DNA from: Lasiosphaeris hirsuta
Taxonomy: Eukaryota > Ascomycota > Sordariomycetes > Sordariales > Lasiosphaeriaceae
Length of the DNA: 64,000 bases
NCBI GenBank assembly: GCA_030549175.1
Contig: JAUKUA010000003.1
Coordinates: 4,340,001 to 4,404,000 of the forward strand
Reading direction: 5' to 3'
Below the pieces are notes generated by a model. That model ran no database searches and was not told where the DNA came from. It saw only the letters and a list, made by a program, of their open reading frames with translations. A program made the position numbers and the translations under genes. Within the stretch, counting starts at the first letter, position 1. Each line of letters starts with the position of its first letter. This document shows, in pieces, positions 23,861-36,094 of the stretch.

Positions 23861-24540
23861 TCGGGGGGCGAGGGCACGGAGTGAGATCAAGCGGGACGGA
23901 TGTTATACGATGGAAGAGAGTCCTGTTTGTGCGACGGGCATCGCAAGCAGTCCTAAATCTATCCTAGGCCGCTGCGAAGTTTGGGTTTGTGTTTGTTTAG
24001 TTGGATAATAGTAGTGTTGTTTAGTGTAGGCATGAACCTGAGGTGGAGCGACGAGTGATGGATATGAAATTGAGACTGGGGGACGCGCCTTTGGCCGTGT
24101 TACGTGACTGCCCCACTTCCCCGACGCGTCGTTTCAATTAATTGACCACCCACCTCCCGGGCAGCATATAACCCTAACCCCCATCAGTGGCGCTTTGTCC
24201 TCTATCGCCTGCATGAGGTCGGTAACTTGCAGCCCCGCCTGTGAAACATCGGCCTCTAACATCCAACCCGCCGAGACACTGCCACTTCCCTTCCACTGAA
24301 CACATGACACCTCGAAAACTTGATGCACCTCGACGATTCCCCCCAGTCATAGGAATTTGAATTCAACTTAATAACCTCGCTACCAAAAATAAATACTCGA
24401 GGACAATAAAATAACAAAGGCAGCCCCGAAACCCGCCCTTCACAGTTCACCCACAATCCAGCCGACGACTCCGCCCTTCTCCCATTCAGCTCCAGCCCGC
24501 CCTACCCTCTCTGAGAGACCCCCCATCCTAGCCTGCCACC
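23861..24540. promoter_or_regulatory. Divergent POL3/MSO1 promoter with ACGCGT box
   Basis: This 680-bp spacer separates the start codons of POL3 (minus) and MSO1 (plus). It contains the palindrome ACGCGT at 24124-24129, the MluI cell-cycle box bound by MBF-type factors in yeasts, about 265 bp upstream of POL3. No coding region is visible. Confidence 0.55.
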
Positions 24541-25395
24541 ATGTCGTGGTACAGCAACATCATCACTAACGCCTCGAGCAACATCACCAAGCTCCAGCGC
24601 ACCTACTTTGGCGGAGAGACCGACGGCGATACCGAGGACGACACGCACGTTTGCCGGGTGCTGCGCGGTTACTACGCAGAAAAGGGCCAACCCTTCCCCG
24701 GCTGGCTACCGCCAGACCCCAAGGCTCCGCCACCTGTGCAGCCCGTTTTCGCATCCCAGCAGCCGCAGGTCGGCAGCCGGTACGGTGGACTAGCCGGTAA
24801 CAACCCACCGCAACAAGGCGGTGGTGGTGGAGCGCTGAGCAGCCTATGGGACACCAATAACAACGCCGCTCAGCCGAACCAGCCGGCCTCACTGCGGCAA
24901 GGAAATCGGTTTGGAAACCGCGGTGGGAGCGGAGATGGTGGTCCACAGCTGCGACCACCGCTGCCGAACCAGAGGGGAGGAAGCTACCAGGCAGCGGGGA
25001 CTACACCGCCGGGGAGCTCATCGAGTGGGAGCGCGCAGGAGAAGTTGAAACAAAGATTATGGGGCGGCGGGGCTAGGACGGTCAGCCCGGCGGGTGCCGG
25101 ACCGTTCCAACCGCCGCCGGCACAGCAGCAGCAAGCACCACCACCACAATCGAGTGGGAGGAGATGGGGAAGCAACAGTGGCAATGGAGGGAGTGGTGCT
25201 GGCGGTGGGAACTACGAGGACAAGCCTGTCATGTCCGCGAATGCGCCGTGGGCGAGTGGAGGGTTTGATTATTACTCGGAGGGCGGGGACTACTCTGCGC
25301 CTGCACCCGCACCTGCACCAAGCGGGGGCGGCAGACCTGTTGGGCTACCGAGCGGGTCTAGGAGGGGGCTTCCGAGCGGCCCACGGATGAGGTGA
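24541..25395 (+). CDS. MSO1: Mso1-like Sec1-binding secretory protein
   Basis: A single exon encodes 284 residues. The conserved part is the first 60 residues: MSWYSNIITNASSNITKLQR followed by TDGDTEDDTHVCRVLRGYY and GQPFPGWLPPD, the Sec1-binding domain of Mso1. In yeast, Mso1 binds the SM protein Sec1 and helps vesicle fusion at sites of polarised growth. The rest is Gly/Pro/Gln-rich and disordered, with stretches such as PPPAQQQQAPPPQSSGRRWG, and ends in an Arg/Gly/Ser tail. The N-terminal helix could contact membrane. The family call rests on the N-terminus; the low-complexity tail is poorly conserved in this family. Confidence 0.87.
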   Translation: MSWYSNIITNASSNITKLQRTYFGGETDGDTEDDTHVCRVLRGYYAEKGQPFPGWLPPDPKAPPPVQPVFASQQPQVGSRYGGLAGNNPPQQGGGGGALSSLWDTNNNAAQPNQPASLRQGNRFGNRGGSGDGGPQLRPPLPNQRGGSYQAAGTTPPGSSSSGSAQEKLKQRLWGGGARTVSPAGAGPFQPPPAQQQQAPPPQSSGRRWGSNSGNGGSGAGGGNYEDKPVMSANAPWASGGFDYYSEGGDYSAPAPAPAPSGGGRPVGLPSGSRRGLPSGPRMR

Positions 25396-26554
25396 ACGAG
25401 GCCAATACGCTTCATCATCTCAAACAATCAAGCGCTGCCGGTCTTGTCGGGTGGTCGAGTAAGCCAAGGCGCAGCTCGATGTCGGTGCGCGGGCGCCCTC
25501 ACTGTCGAGACTTGCTGGTAGCTTTACAAGGGAGTTGGCCTTGGCTGCTTCGCTGCAAGGGAACTCGCCATGCACACACACAAGGAGGGATGCTAAGGGT
25601 GGGAATACTAACCCGAGTCATTGTGTGTAATGCCAGGGCCAGGGTACGCAAAGGGGCGTAGTCAAGAAGTTGATCTTGGCGAGTTTGAGGCCGGAGCCGC
25701 TTTGCCCCGAGGGGTACAATGAATACGCGTCGATGTAAATACGCGGGTCTAAATGCATTTGATCGATATGCTTTAGTTCGCCTGGAGTGGTCTGCAGCCT
25801 AGTAATAATAAAAGTGTTGGCGACGTGGAACCAATCCGTGGAGGGTTGTTGAGTATATCGGTCATCGCACAATGTCTCGGTCCCTGTTGAGGAAGCAAGT
25901 CAGCTTCTTAATCAAATAAGGCGGAATGAACGTATCTAATGCGCCGTACTCGAGGGGATGACAAGTGAAGGTTTAGTTCATTCGGTACCACACGGGTCGT
26001 TCACCCTCCTGAGCTTTCACGTAATGGATTCAATTGAGTTTTGTCACTCTGTGCGACGCAACAGATTTGGTATTCCAATGTTCTGCTAAAGTGTGCAAAA
26101 CCAGGTCTACCCGGCTAGGAATGCGGCTAACATGGCGTAGGCAACTCGTGGTTCCTCACTTAGCGGGTGGCAGATGACGACGACAATGTCTGGAGCGTGC
26201 GTGGTGAGGGCGAAATGTGACTACGCCCAGTGTGGAGGGCAAAGCAGTTCTACCTCAGAAGAGCGACCAAAGGCCTGCGAGTCAAAGTATATGTACTTGC
26301 TAGCACCCCTCCAATGCTTGCATCATGCAGCGCGGGGCTCGTTATCGGCGCTTTATAGTGTCATAAAGGCTGCGCGAGTGGCACCAGCTCCTCGGCCCAC
26401 AGCGTCAACCGCCTTGCCGTAGGTCTGCTGTTCCTGTCTCTCCAAACCCCATACTATGGGCCTCAGCCTTCCTACTGAGAAGTAAACGGTTTCCCGTTGT
26501 CTGACTGCCTACATATCACACACAAGCAGGCCTCAAAGTGCAAGAGGAAACGAG
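25396..26554. other. Intergenic region between MSO1 and GYP7
   Basis: Nothing that looks coding is visible. The left part is the 3' flank of MSO1 and the right part the GYP7 promoter. No repeats or RNA genes were recognised. Confidence 0.55.
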
Positions 26555-29290
26555 ATGACGCGCATCACACAGACTATACCGAATCCCCCGCCGTCCCAAG
26601 ACCCGGCTTCCACTTCCACTTGCCCCCCTGTTCGCCCAGCATCACCATCAGGGAGCTTCTACGCTATGAGCGACGACGAGGAGGGCGACTATGACACTAT
26701 TACCCACACCACGACCGGCCGCGGCGTGAAGTTGCTCTTCTCCAAGAGCAAGGTCAGTCTGGAATCCCACGCATGGCGTCACCCAACCACTAGCTGACCC
26801 TGATATGTGCATCTACGTGCAGGTCTACATCCACCCCACGCCCTCAGCAAAAGACAATATCCCTGGGTACATTGCCCTCCTACAACAAAAGACCCCCGCC
26901 GGGGGCGACCGTCCGACGACATCCTCATCCGTCGACTCCAAGAAGAATCCCCCGTCCTCGGCCGACCTGCTGCTCGCATGGGTTCCCGAAACTCAGCTCG
27001 GCGACGCCGCGAGCATATATGTCAAGGTCGACCTCTGCGAGGGGGACTCCCCACCCAAGCAGTCCTACCTCGTGCCTCCCCCACCCACCGTGACGACCCA
27101 TCGCGGCTCTCTCGGGACTTATGCCTTTGCCATTCCTGTCAATGCCGTCTACAGCCTTCTTGTGCGCCCGCCGAGCGTCGGCTGGTGGTATGGCAGTGTT
27201 ATCATCAACAGCCGCGCCGGTGACAGCTTCCCGGCCCTCTTTTTCCATGATAGCGAGTGCCAGAGCACCATCCTACAAAAGAAGAAGCGGGCGCGGGATA
27301 CCTTTGATCCTTTTGGCGAGGGTGGGGAGATGTTCTGGGGCGGCGACGAGGTCTTGCGCTGGCTGCGACGCTACGTCCACATTGAGCGCAGCCAGGCCGA
27401 GCCCAACATATATCTAGTCGAGCCGACACCCGAGGATAGTGCCGCGTTCGGGGGCAAGCTGACCACGAGCACTCCTAGCGCCATCGGACGCCGGGACAGC
27501 GCCTTTGGGAATCAGGGGCGCGGGACGGCCGGCCCCTCGAGAGGACAGGATAACCGGGACGCGAGTATGGATCCATTTATGAAGTTCGTCAAGGAGACGG
27601 GCTGGAATATCATGGAGAAGTTCAGCAAGGTGACGACGTTCACGCGCCAAACGGCGCAGGAGGTCCTGGATAACCCACGGGTACCGCCCCAAATGAGGCG
27701 GCTGATTAGGAATCCCGAGGTGCAAACACTACAGGACGAGTTCGACAGCGCTCGTATATACCTGGCGAGGTGGGCTATGGGCATTGCGGAGCAGAGCGAG
27801 CGCGACCGAAATCAGCGGATATGGACCGCTCGGGATGTCATGGAATTGGAGGACACCGATGTGGGCGAGTTTGAGCTACTTGACAGTACGAGTACCTTGT
27901 CACTAGAGCAGCTCAGGAAAACCCTCACTCTCAAAGAGTGGAGGAGCTTCTTCGATCCCCAGACCGGGCGGCTATCGGTTACGGTCGATGAGGTCAAGGA
28001 ACGAATATTCCACGGTGGACTCGGCCCCGAAGACGGCGTGCGTAAGGAGGCTTGGCTGTTTCTCCTCGGTGTCTACCCGTGGTACAGTACCGAAGACGAA
28101 CGTAAAGCACAAGCGGCGTCGTTGAGAGACGAGTACATCAAGCTGAAGGGTGCTTGGTGGGAGCGGCAGATTGATAAGGGCGGAGAAGGAGAGGAGGGTG
28201 AATGGTGGAGGGAGCAGAGAGGCCGGATAGGTAAGATGCCTTTCCGTTAAACTGAGGAAGGACAATTTTGCTGACGAATACTACAGAGAAAGACGTCCAC
28301 CGCACAGACCGCAACGTTCCCATCTTTGCTGGCGAGGATATCCCCCATCCAGACCCCGAGTCGCCATTCGCGGAAAGCGGCACGAACGTGCATATGGAAC
28401 AGTTGAAGGATATGCTCCTTACCTATAACGAGTTCAACCGGGACCTGGGATACGTCCAGGGCATGTCTGACCTGCTCGCACCCATCTATGCCGTCCTCCA
28501 GGATGACGCCATGGCGTTCTGGGCCTTTCAGCACTTCATGGAGCGCATGGAGCGTAACTTCTTGCGAGACCAATCGGGTATGCGCACTCAGCTGCTAACG
28601 CTCGACCACCTGGTGCAATTTATGGACCCAAAACTGTACGCACACCTGCAGTCGGCTGACAGCACCAACTTCTTCTTCTTCTTCCGCATGCTGCTAGTCT
28701 GGTATAAGCGCGAGTTCGAGTGGATGGATGTGCTGCGACTGTGGGAAACACTGTGGACCGACTACGTGAGCAGCAGCTTCCATCTGTTTGTGGCGCTCGC
28801 TATCATGGAGAAGCATCGCGATGTGATAATGACGCATCTGAAGCATTTTGATGAGGTGTTGAAATACGGTATGTCCCCTTTGGTCTTGCACTACTTCCTG
28901 GCACAATACTAACAGCGAAAAGTCAACGAGCTATCGGGCACCATCGACCTCGAATCAACCCTCATTCGCGCCGAGGCACTCTTCCGCCGCTTCCAGCGCC
29001 TGGTAGAGGCCATTGACAAGAAGGAAAACTTCCCCGCGCCCAAGTTGCGCCCGACCCTCCCGGCGTCGCCGTCGTCGTCGTCGTCGTCGTCGTCTCAGAA
29101 CGTGGCTCCGTCTCCCGGCGGAAATAGCCAAGATACCGGGAAATCCCCGCGAGCTAAGGATGCCGCGGGAAAAGCGCGCGAGGAGCAAGTTAAGGTCATC
29201 ACCCCAGAGCTGAGGACGCTGTTGAGCCGCACGGTTGAAGTGCTCCCTAGGAAGGAGGTGGCGAAGAAAGGGGATGGATTTCCGCGGTAA
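26555..29290 (+). CDS. GYP7: TBC-domain Rab GTPase-activating protein, Gyp7 type
   Basis: Four exons (26555-26752, 26823-28230, 28287-28868, 28923-29290) give 851 residues. The N-terminus has the Gyp7/TBC1D15 Rab-binding PH-like domain (GVKLLFSKSKVYIHPTPSAK across intron 1, then LLAWVPETQL and GWWYGSVIINSR). The TBC domain begins near RIFHGGLGPEDGVRKEAWLF, with the arginine-finger motif EKDVHRTDR formed across intron 2 and the glutamine finger YVQGMSDLLAP. Gyp7 stimulates GTP hydrolysis by Ypt7/Rab7 and restrains vacuolar and endosomal fusion. The C-terminal tail has a Ser run coded by a TCG/GTC microsatellite (29069-29094). The first ATG at 26555 was chosen; an internal ATG at 26666 (MSDDEEGDYDT) is better conserved in the family and could be the true start. 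Confidence 0.92.
29069..29095 (+). repeat. (GTC)n microsatellite in GYP7
   Basis: About eight perfect GTC triplets code a serine run in the disordered C-terminal tail of the Gyp7 protein. The length is likely variable between strains. Confidence 0.8.
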
Positions 29291-29658
29291 GGTGAAGTGA
29301 GGATTTCGTTTTTGGGGGGCTTTGGAGCGATATTCTTTGTTATTATACAAGTAGGTCTGCGTTTTACGAATCCGAAGGGGAGCATAGGCGGGCGGTATTA
29401 GGACACGATAGGCAGCAGCGGGACAACGGTGGGACACATGCAGTAACAGACTCAGCACCAGAGGCAGCGGAGAAACGAAGTGTCAAATGAATATCTGCCT
29501 CAGGTATAATTGCAGAAAAGAATATAATCCAATTCTCAGCGCCATTCTTGCCCCGTTGTAACCAAAGCGACCCGTGCATTTATCGTTTCAATAATATACT
29601 TCTACTTCATTCCCTTAAATAACCGATATACCCTACTTCTATCCCATCTCGTAAGCAC
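29291..29658. other. Intergenic between convergent GYP7 and glucosidase I
   Basis: This short 3'-3' spacer has AT-rich sequence near 29330-29350 and 29580-29620 suited to transcript ends on both strands. No gene is seen. Confidence 0.6.
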
Positions 29659-32189
29659 TTACAACTCATCCCGCTCCTGGCCGGCCTTCTCTTCCAGATT
29701 ATCCATGGCCATGACCTTGACCACCAGGCTCGTCCACCCGGTAAAGTGCTGTGTGCGCTGGCCCCGCCCCGTCTCGGGGTTGTACTGCTCCCAGGCGAAG
29801 CCCGTCTCCTCCCAGGCGGCGTAGACGGTATCCACAATGTTCTTACGGAGGCGCGAGTACAGGTCGCGGGCGGTAGCTTGGTGGGGGCCTTGTTGTGTCG
29901 CGAGATTCTGTATTTCTATTAGCGTTTGGAGGTCACAAAAAAAAAAAAAAAAAAAAGTAGGGGTAAAGGGCTTACGTGGAGTTGGACAATGGCCATGTAG
30001 TTGACGTTGATCCAGACGGGGCTGCGCCAGTAGTTCTCACTGGTGCCGTAGAAGGGATCCTTCTTGCTCAGGGAGCGGATCCCGTGGGGGCTCCAGAGCT
30101 CGTCCTCGTCGGCGAGGAGGGCGAGGAGGGGCCTGAGGCGGGGGCTGTCGGCCGGAAGCAGGCCGGTGAGGAAGGGGAAGAGGGAGATGTAACCCTTGTG
30201 GCAGACGAGCTCGTTTTCTTCGAAATCGTCGACCGTCGCGTCGCAGTAGCACCCCTCCTTGGCGGACCAGTGCAGGTCGTCGAGGTTGTGCTCAATGGCG
30301 TCGCGCACCTTGGTCAGGTCGTCCACCTCCTCAGCGAGGCCAAGCGCGTCGGCGATGTTGGCTAGCGACTTGGCCATCACGCCCATCCACGACAGCAGGT
30401 CGACGTGCAGCTCGCTCGGGTGCGGCGGTTGGGGCCTTGGGTAGTCGTCCAGACCGCTCGTCAGGCAGTGCGTCTCGGTGCGGCCGCGCCAGCGGTAGGC
30501 CTCCTTGGTCGAGTAGGCGTCGCGCTCGTACGACTTGACGTCGCCTGCCTGTGTCTTCTTGAACCAGTTGAACTGGCGGCGCAGGAGTGGGTACAGACGG
30601 CGGAGGTACTCAAGGCCGAGCTCGGGGCTGTCGACCAGCGCCGTGGACAGGGGCAGAGCCGCCTGCGAGAGGTGCTCCTTGCCGGCAGGCAGAGTGCCGT
30701 TGGACTTGCCAAGCTTCTCGACAAAGGCGTCGAGAACGAAGAAAAGAGTAGGCGGATTGGCGTAGTGCGGGTATTGCGTCTGGAACTCCTCAGGCACCTT
30801 GCTGCGGGCCTCCGAGCCGAGTATCTGCTCGCGGCCGATCCAGCCGTCGTCGTCCATCAGGCTAAACCAGCTCTTGACTACCTCCATAGCCAGGCCGATA
30901 TCCCAGTCGGCGATGGGGAGCAGGTGGAACCCCTCGTCCCACAGAAAGCCGCGTGGGAAGAAGGGCCGCGAGGGGATGGCGGTAAAGAGCTCATACGGGC
31001 CCTCAAGCTGCTGCTTGTTCCGCGCTCTCGCCTCGGCAGCTTCCTGCCAGAACCCCTCGTTCTCTTCGTCGTACTCAGACGCGTAGGAACGATCAGCCAC
31101 GGATTGTCCGTGAAAGTATCCGATGCCGCCAATCAGGTTGGAGAACATGCTCCGGCCAAACTTCTTGTACTTCTCGGCCGTGAATGGCGCCTTGAGAGTA
31201 AAGATGCTCGAGAAGCGCTCGCCGAACGACTCGGTGGTTTCCTTGATCTCCCGGGTCAGGTCGGCGCTCGTGAGCTCCTTACCGGCCGACTCGCTAGAGA
31301 AGAGGACATCAAACTCGAAGCTGCCCTCGAAGACCTTTTGGATAATATGCACATTCCCGGCCCCGGGCCGGTTGGTGAGCTGGTAGACCTGCCACGGCGG
31401 CGGGGCGTCGGTGTTATCGTATTTGTTTTCGACCAGCCAGTCGACGCCCTCCTTGAGCTGCTTGAAGACGACGGGCTTGGCCTGCCAAAGCACCTCGTCG
31501 GGGTACGTCAGAGACTGCACGACGGTGCCCTTGCCGCGGAACTCGGACAGCTTGTGGTCGCTTGTGGGGTGCTCGCCTGTGCCGCGCTTCACGGTGAGCT
31601 TGTAGTTGCCCAGCCCCTCGGACGAGCCCTCGAGCGTGAGGTCGCCATCGTAGCCCTTGGGGTCGTCACCCTGAAGCGCCTCGAGCTTGCCGCCGCCCTC
31701 CTGGGTCACGTAGAAAAAGACGATGGTCTTGCGGTCCTGGGGCGTCTCGTCGTTGATTTCGCCCTTGATGCGGGCAGCCCAGCTGCCGCCGTGTGCGCCG
31801 CCGGGGACCTTGACAAAGGAGGTGGTGATGTCAAGACCGTTCTCAGTGTCGTGGATAGATTGGATTCCGCCGCGACGCGTGTCGTACTCGTCCCAACCGT
31901 AGCCCTTCATGCCCTCGTTCTGCTCGCACGTGTAGCGTATCGAATTCTGGAAGTCGTTATAGGTGTCGACCTTGCCCCACATCAGGCCGGTCATCAAGCT
32001 CTGGGGGATGCGTGGGCGCACGCCGAAGTAAAGGTTCGGGCGATAAGGGCCCCATAGTAGGCTTTCGTTGTTCTGTCGACCAATTTCGCTGTTTAGGATG
32101 GACTCGTCTCCTGTCGCCGCTGCCGGGACGCCCAAGAGGGCGAGTCCGAGGCAGGCGAGCCAGAGACTCAATTGGTGGCCGTGGACCAT
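29659..32189 (-). CDS. CWH41: Mannosyl-oligosaccharide glucosidase I (GH63)
   Basis: ER enzyme that removes the terminal alpha-1,2-glucose from Glc3Man9GlcNAc2 on new glycoproteins. Two exons (32189-29976 and 29907-29659) with a 68-bp intron carrying a poly-T run give 820 residues. The N-terminus has a hydrophobic segment (LSLWLACLGLALLGVPAAA) that is either a cleavable signal or a signal anchor. Family stretches follow: ESLLWGPYRPNLYFGVRPR, GLMWGKVDTYNDFQ, FFPRGFLWDEGFHLLPI, WDIGLAMEVVKSWFSLMDDD, the late GLDDYPR, and PFYGTSENYWRSPVWINVNY. The last exon adds FTGWTSLVVKVMA and ends ...QERDEL, an HDEL/KDEL-like tail. Length and motifs match the family throughout. Confidence 0.95.
29937..29956 (+). 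repeat. A20 homopolymer in a glucosidase I intron
   Basis: Twenty A on the plus strand, so a poly-T run inside the intron of the minus-strand glucosidase gene, between donor and acceptor. It probably acts as part of a pyrimidine-rich intron body. Confidence 0.8.
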
Positions 32190-35100
32190 GGTTGCGTCAA
32201 TGAAAGTCTCCCTGTGATGGTTTGCGAGTTAGGCCTCCATCGCACTGATGAGGGGGGTTTTCACTTGCGGCGGTGTCGAGCTTTCTGACCACGTCTCTAG
32301 GTCCGAGTATCTCCAACAGGGCTGAGCTATGTGCGCGAACAGGCTAAGGTGGTCTGGACCAAACATTGTTGCAGGGGTCCAGCTGAAACGTGGGGTCAGT
32401 TCGGGGTCAGCTCGACGCCACCCGCCAAGACATCTCCAATTCCCCAGGTTCTCCACTGGGAAGGCGGCGGGTTGCCGTTGGAGAGCGGTTGGAGACATTG
32501 AGCCTCAACCCACTCCTGTGTGTCTTGACATTCTCAATGTGACAATGACTTTCACAACACTTCAAAGGCACAATAGAGGGGCCATGAAATGTGCATGAAC
32601 TAATCGTAGCCTACCTATCTTTGTAGATGGCGGAACACGGCTTATAATGTTACTAGTTCCTTTCCTTCATCCCTTTCTTTTGAGCTCCTAGACAAGGTAT
32701 ATATTAGTAGCCAAAACCCAAAACTAAGGATACCTTCCTATATATATCAACTCAGGCTACGTCCAAGTCATGGCTGAATAAGACAAGATATATATTCACA
32801 AAGTATGGAGAACAAGGCTATCATTTGCCAACGCATGCTTTTTGAACTCCTGGGTGATGAGTACAATTAGTGCTGCTGAGGTAGCCACAGGACTCATACC
32901 TATCCAAGTCAAGCCCAAAACATTCACGAACTCGCAAAATGGAGAAGGGGTTGAAGAAGAAGAAAACAAGCCAAAGAAAGCGTCGAGATTTTGTGACTTC
33001 AACCGACAAGAAAAAAAGCGAAAAGTCCCACTACATGTGAGTTGTGTACATACAGATTGAGCTATGGTTATCCGCAGGGGGGTAAGTTACTTTGCTGAAA
33101 ACTGGAGGGGAAAGTGGTATGTGCCCCCATTGTACGATTGTCCCCTTGTCGAGTTATTCTTTCCATCTCAACTCCCCACCACCGCCGTTTCGGGTTCGCA
33201 CATCCCCATGCTTCGTCAGCAACGCTGGCACCTGGTGCTCTCCTTGGTCCCGCCGCACCGGAGACAGGTCCGGCACACCTCTTGACCACCTTCCTATCTC
33301 AGAACAAGGCTGAGCGGTCATCTGAGATACTTTGTGTTGACATGACTACGCTCACGCCCTCCCGCCTGTCGCCGGGAGTAGGAAGATACGTACATACACC
33401 ACGACAGGGATATGCAGTGTCTTCGATATGGCTGGTTGTAGATACTGCGCGGTAGTCGATCATTGTAGAACGATACAGTTGAAGAGATACTTTTGGTGAG
33501 CCGAGTAGTGCATGGGACCGGTGTGGCAGCGGTGAGCGCAACACAACGCATAGGCGTAACGCAGGTAGGGTACCCAAAGCACGCATGGGTATGGTAAATC
33601 TGCCTTGCCCTGGGTCCGGGGGTTGCAAGGCTGAAATCCAAGAAATAAAGATGGGGGGCTCGGATAGATTACCCGCCGTCTGTCCGCCCTCTTTTCAGCT
33701 TCCAAGGCCTGTCCTAGGTTATTGGCATGTGGTACTGAGCCATTGGTGCCCCGATGATACCTATTGGCTTTTGGCATATTGTTCAGCGGTGTTGCATTGC
33801 AGCTTTCGGCTGTGTGTATTCCCCGGTAGCTGTTCGGTCATCCACTTGGAGATGCAGCGCCTTTGTGGTATTGATATGGCTTATTCGGCCTCAGGTCTGA
33901 GCTCCGGCACTTGGCCCAGCGTTCTCTTGACTCTTTGGAGTGGCGATGGTAGTAACAGAACGACTTTCAAAGAGATGCAGTGAGAAGAGTGACCAAGCAG
34001 TGCCATGATTGAGGGCGGTGCAGCAAGTCGGACGAGAGGAAGAGCCATTCGACAGGGAGGAAAGAGACTTGGCCATATTTGAAACGGGACCTATGACGGG
34101 TGACAAATGAGCCCGGCAGAAAAGCGGCTCCAACCGGACATTGGCAAGCTTGCTAGGCATCAGTTCGTGGCGAATTCCCGACCGACTGCTTCTCTCCAGC
34201 CTCTGCCGTGACTCGACCTTGCAGAGCGCAGTGTAGTGTGCCGTCGGTGATAACAGTGTGTTGATGGCTTCCGACGTTGATAAGTCCTATCACCCATTTA
34301 TTGTTTCTGCCGGGCGGAGTGCGAAGAGTCCGATGGCATTGAAAACCAGGGAGTTTGAAATCGATCTTCCCCAATTTTGTTAGAACGTGGTTGGTGCAAC
34401 CAGGATGGGGACCTTTCGCCTTGGGCGTCCTAACGGCTTTGTTTCAGGTTGCAGGGCGGCCAAGCCGTCCGCCGTAACACCGAGCACCGGATTTGAACAC
34501 CGGGGGTCCGGTCCTAGGACGCGGGGTTTCTGCTCGACTGCACCTCGCTGCCTTGGTAATCGACGCTGGATGTCAGTGCTGGGCCAGGTTGTACACAGCG
34601 CCAATCAACGACACCCGTCCATCCCATCTGGACCCGCCCGTCTGTCTAGGTGCTGACACACGAACTCACGTTTTCTCGCGTTCCGGCAGACAGGGGAGAC
34701 ACGCCCTTGGTGATGCAACACAGTGATCCAGGAAGGGCGACGCGGGGGAGTGGTCGCGAGCGTGAGAGGGTTGTTCCATCACAGGGGGCACGCCAGACCG
34801 CTGTTCTGACAAGCCCCGCCCTGGGCTTGGCTCCCATATCACCGGTCAACCCAATGCCGGGCAGTGTGCTTTTGTCGTTGTGCTGGAGTATTTTGCCGAT
34901 TCAGGAGAAGACGGATTTGAGCGGACTGGGTCGGATGGTGTGCGTGTGTCCAATACGAAAACCCTGGTATGGTACGTGGTCGCGTGCGTGCCTGGCCTGT
35001 CACCTGCTGCTCCACTGGCTCCCGCTACCTACCTGTGTGGCTGCCACACCTGGCAACTCTTAGGCTCATCGTAACGCTGGGGCAACACCACCTGCACCTA

Positions 35101-36094
35101 CACTACCTAGGGCCGCGGGTCCGCGGGCGGCAGGCACACCAACTTTTCGGTACCTACCCCACGGGCTACAACCTGGGTACCTAGGTAACCCCGCGTGAAA
35201 TGAGGGCTGCGTAATTCTCTTCCGTACACGCTGCGACGCGTCTCCCTTCCCGTCACCCCAAATTTCAAGGAAGCAATATTGCGTCGTCAGGCAGCAATCC
35301 TCTTCAGACGACGCCAACAGATATCCATTTCGTCACTTGCAGCAAGCCATCTGGCAATTACTAATCGAAATCTCAACAGCCAGGCGCCGGGGAAACTGCG
35401 CGTGTATTTTGTGATTCCCAGGTGCGGAGAGTTTGTATGTATGTCTACAGTACATGCAGGAAAGGAGAGGGGGTATATGCAAGAGTAGAAACGCTCCAAA
35501 ACCCAAAACGGAATACAGAGAAGAAAAACGGTAACAGAGTAGGTGGAACTGCGAACTGTAAACCGAGAGAGAGAGAAAAAAAACCAACGAGTGAAATCTA
35601 TCAGTCATCAATCAGATCCCGAAAGTCTTCGGCGGCTCATAAACAACATGTCCCAGTTACCGTGCCCCATAGCCACCTCATGAATCCACTAACCCAATGT
35701 CCGTCATCCAAACCCACAATGCGTATTTCTGGCCAACAAGAATTGCCTCTCATGTGGAAGGAAAAAGATGAAAAAAACTGTCAAAGTTTTAGCCTTGTCT
35801 CGGCCTTTTCTGCCGGACATGCCCGGCCCCAAAGACCTTGAGAAGAAGGTCGAAGATCCTTCCCCCTCTAAGCCCAAACCATGTCGCCATGTCTCAGCGC
35901 GCCTCTTCAGCCGTGCTTCTCTGCTCCTGTGCCTTTCGCACCACCTGCCCTTCCTGTCTCTAGTGTCAGTTAGCATCGCCCGCTATAGCGTGTGTAACAA
36001 CACCAGTCATAGGTAAACCTGTAGAGTGAGATTCACAGAATGGAAAGACCCCAACTCACAATCCGACGAACCCGAGCCACACCCTCCTCCCAGT
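32190..36094. other. 3.9-kb intergenic region, no gene seen
   Basis: This lies between the glucosidase start and the bZIP-like gene end. Several open frames of 70-140 codons exist on both strands but have no recognisable motif, splice logic or consistent composition. TACCTAGGTA-type words recur near 35100-35190 (GGGTACCTAGGTAACC). AT-rich and polyA-like stretches lie at 32640-32760 and 35480-35600. Confidence 0.5.

Noticed and set aside
30405..32057. Long plus-strand open frame (550 codons) over the glucosidase I gene
   Set aside because: Exactly antisense to a clear GH63 coding region in GC-rich DNA; composition is a reading-frame shadow with no domain.
34470..34530. tRNA-like T-loop word (GTTCAAATCC on the minus strand)
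   Set aside because: The flanking bases do not form a T stem and no acceptor or anticodon arm pairs around it.
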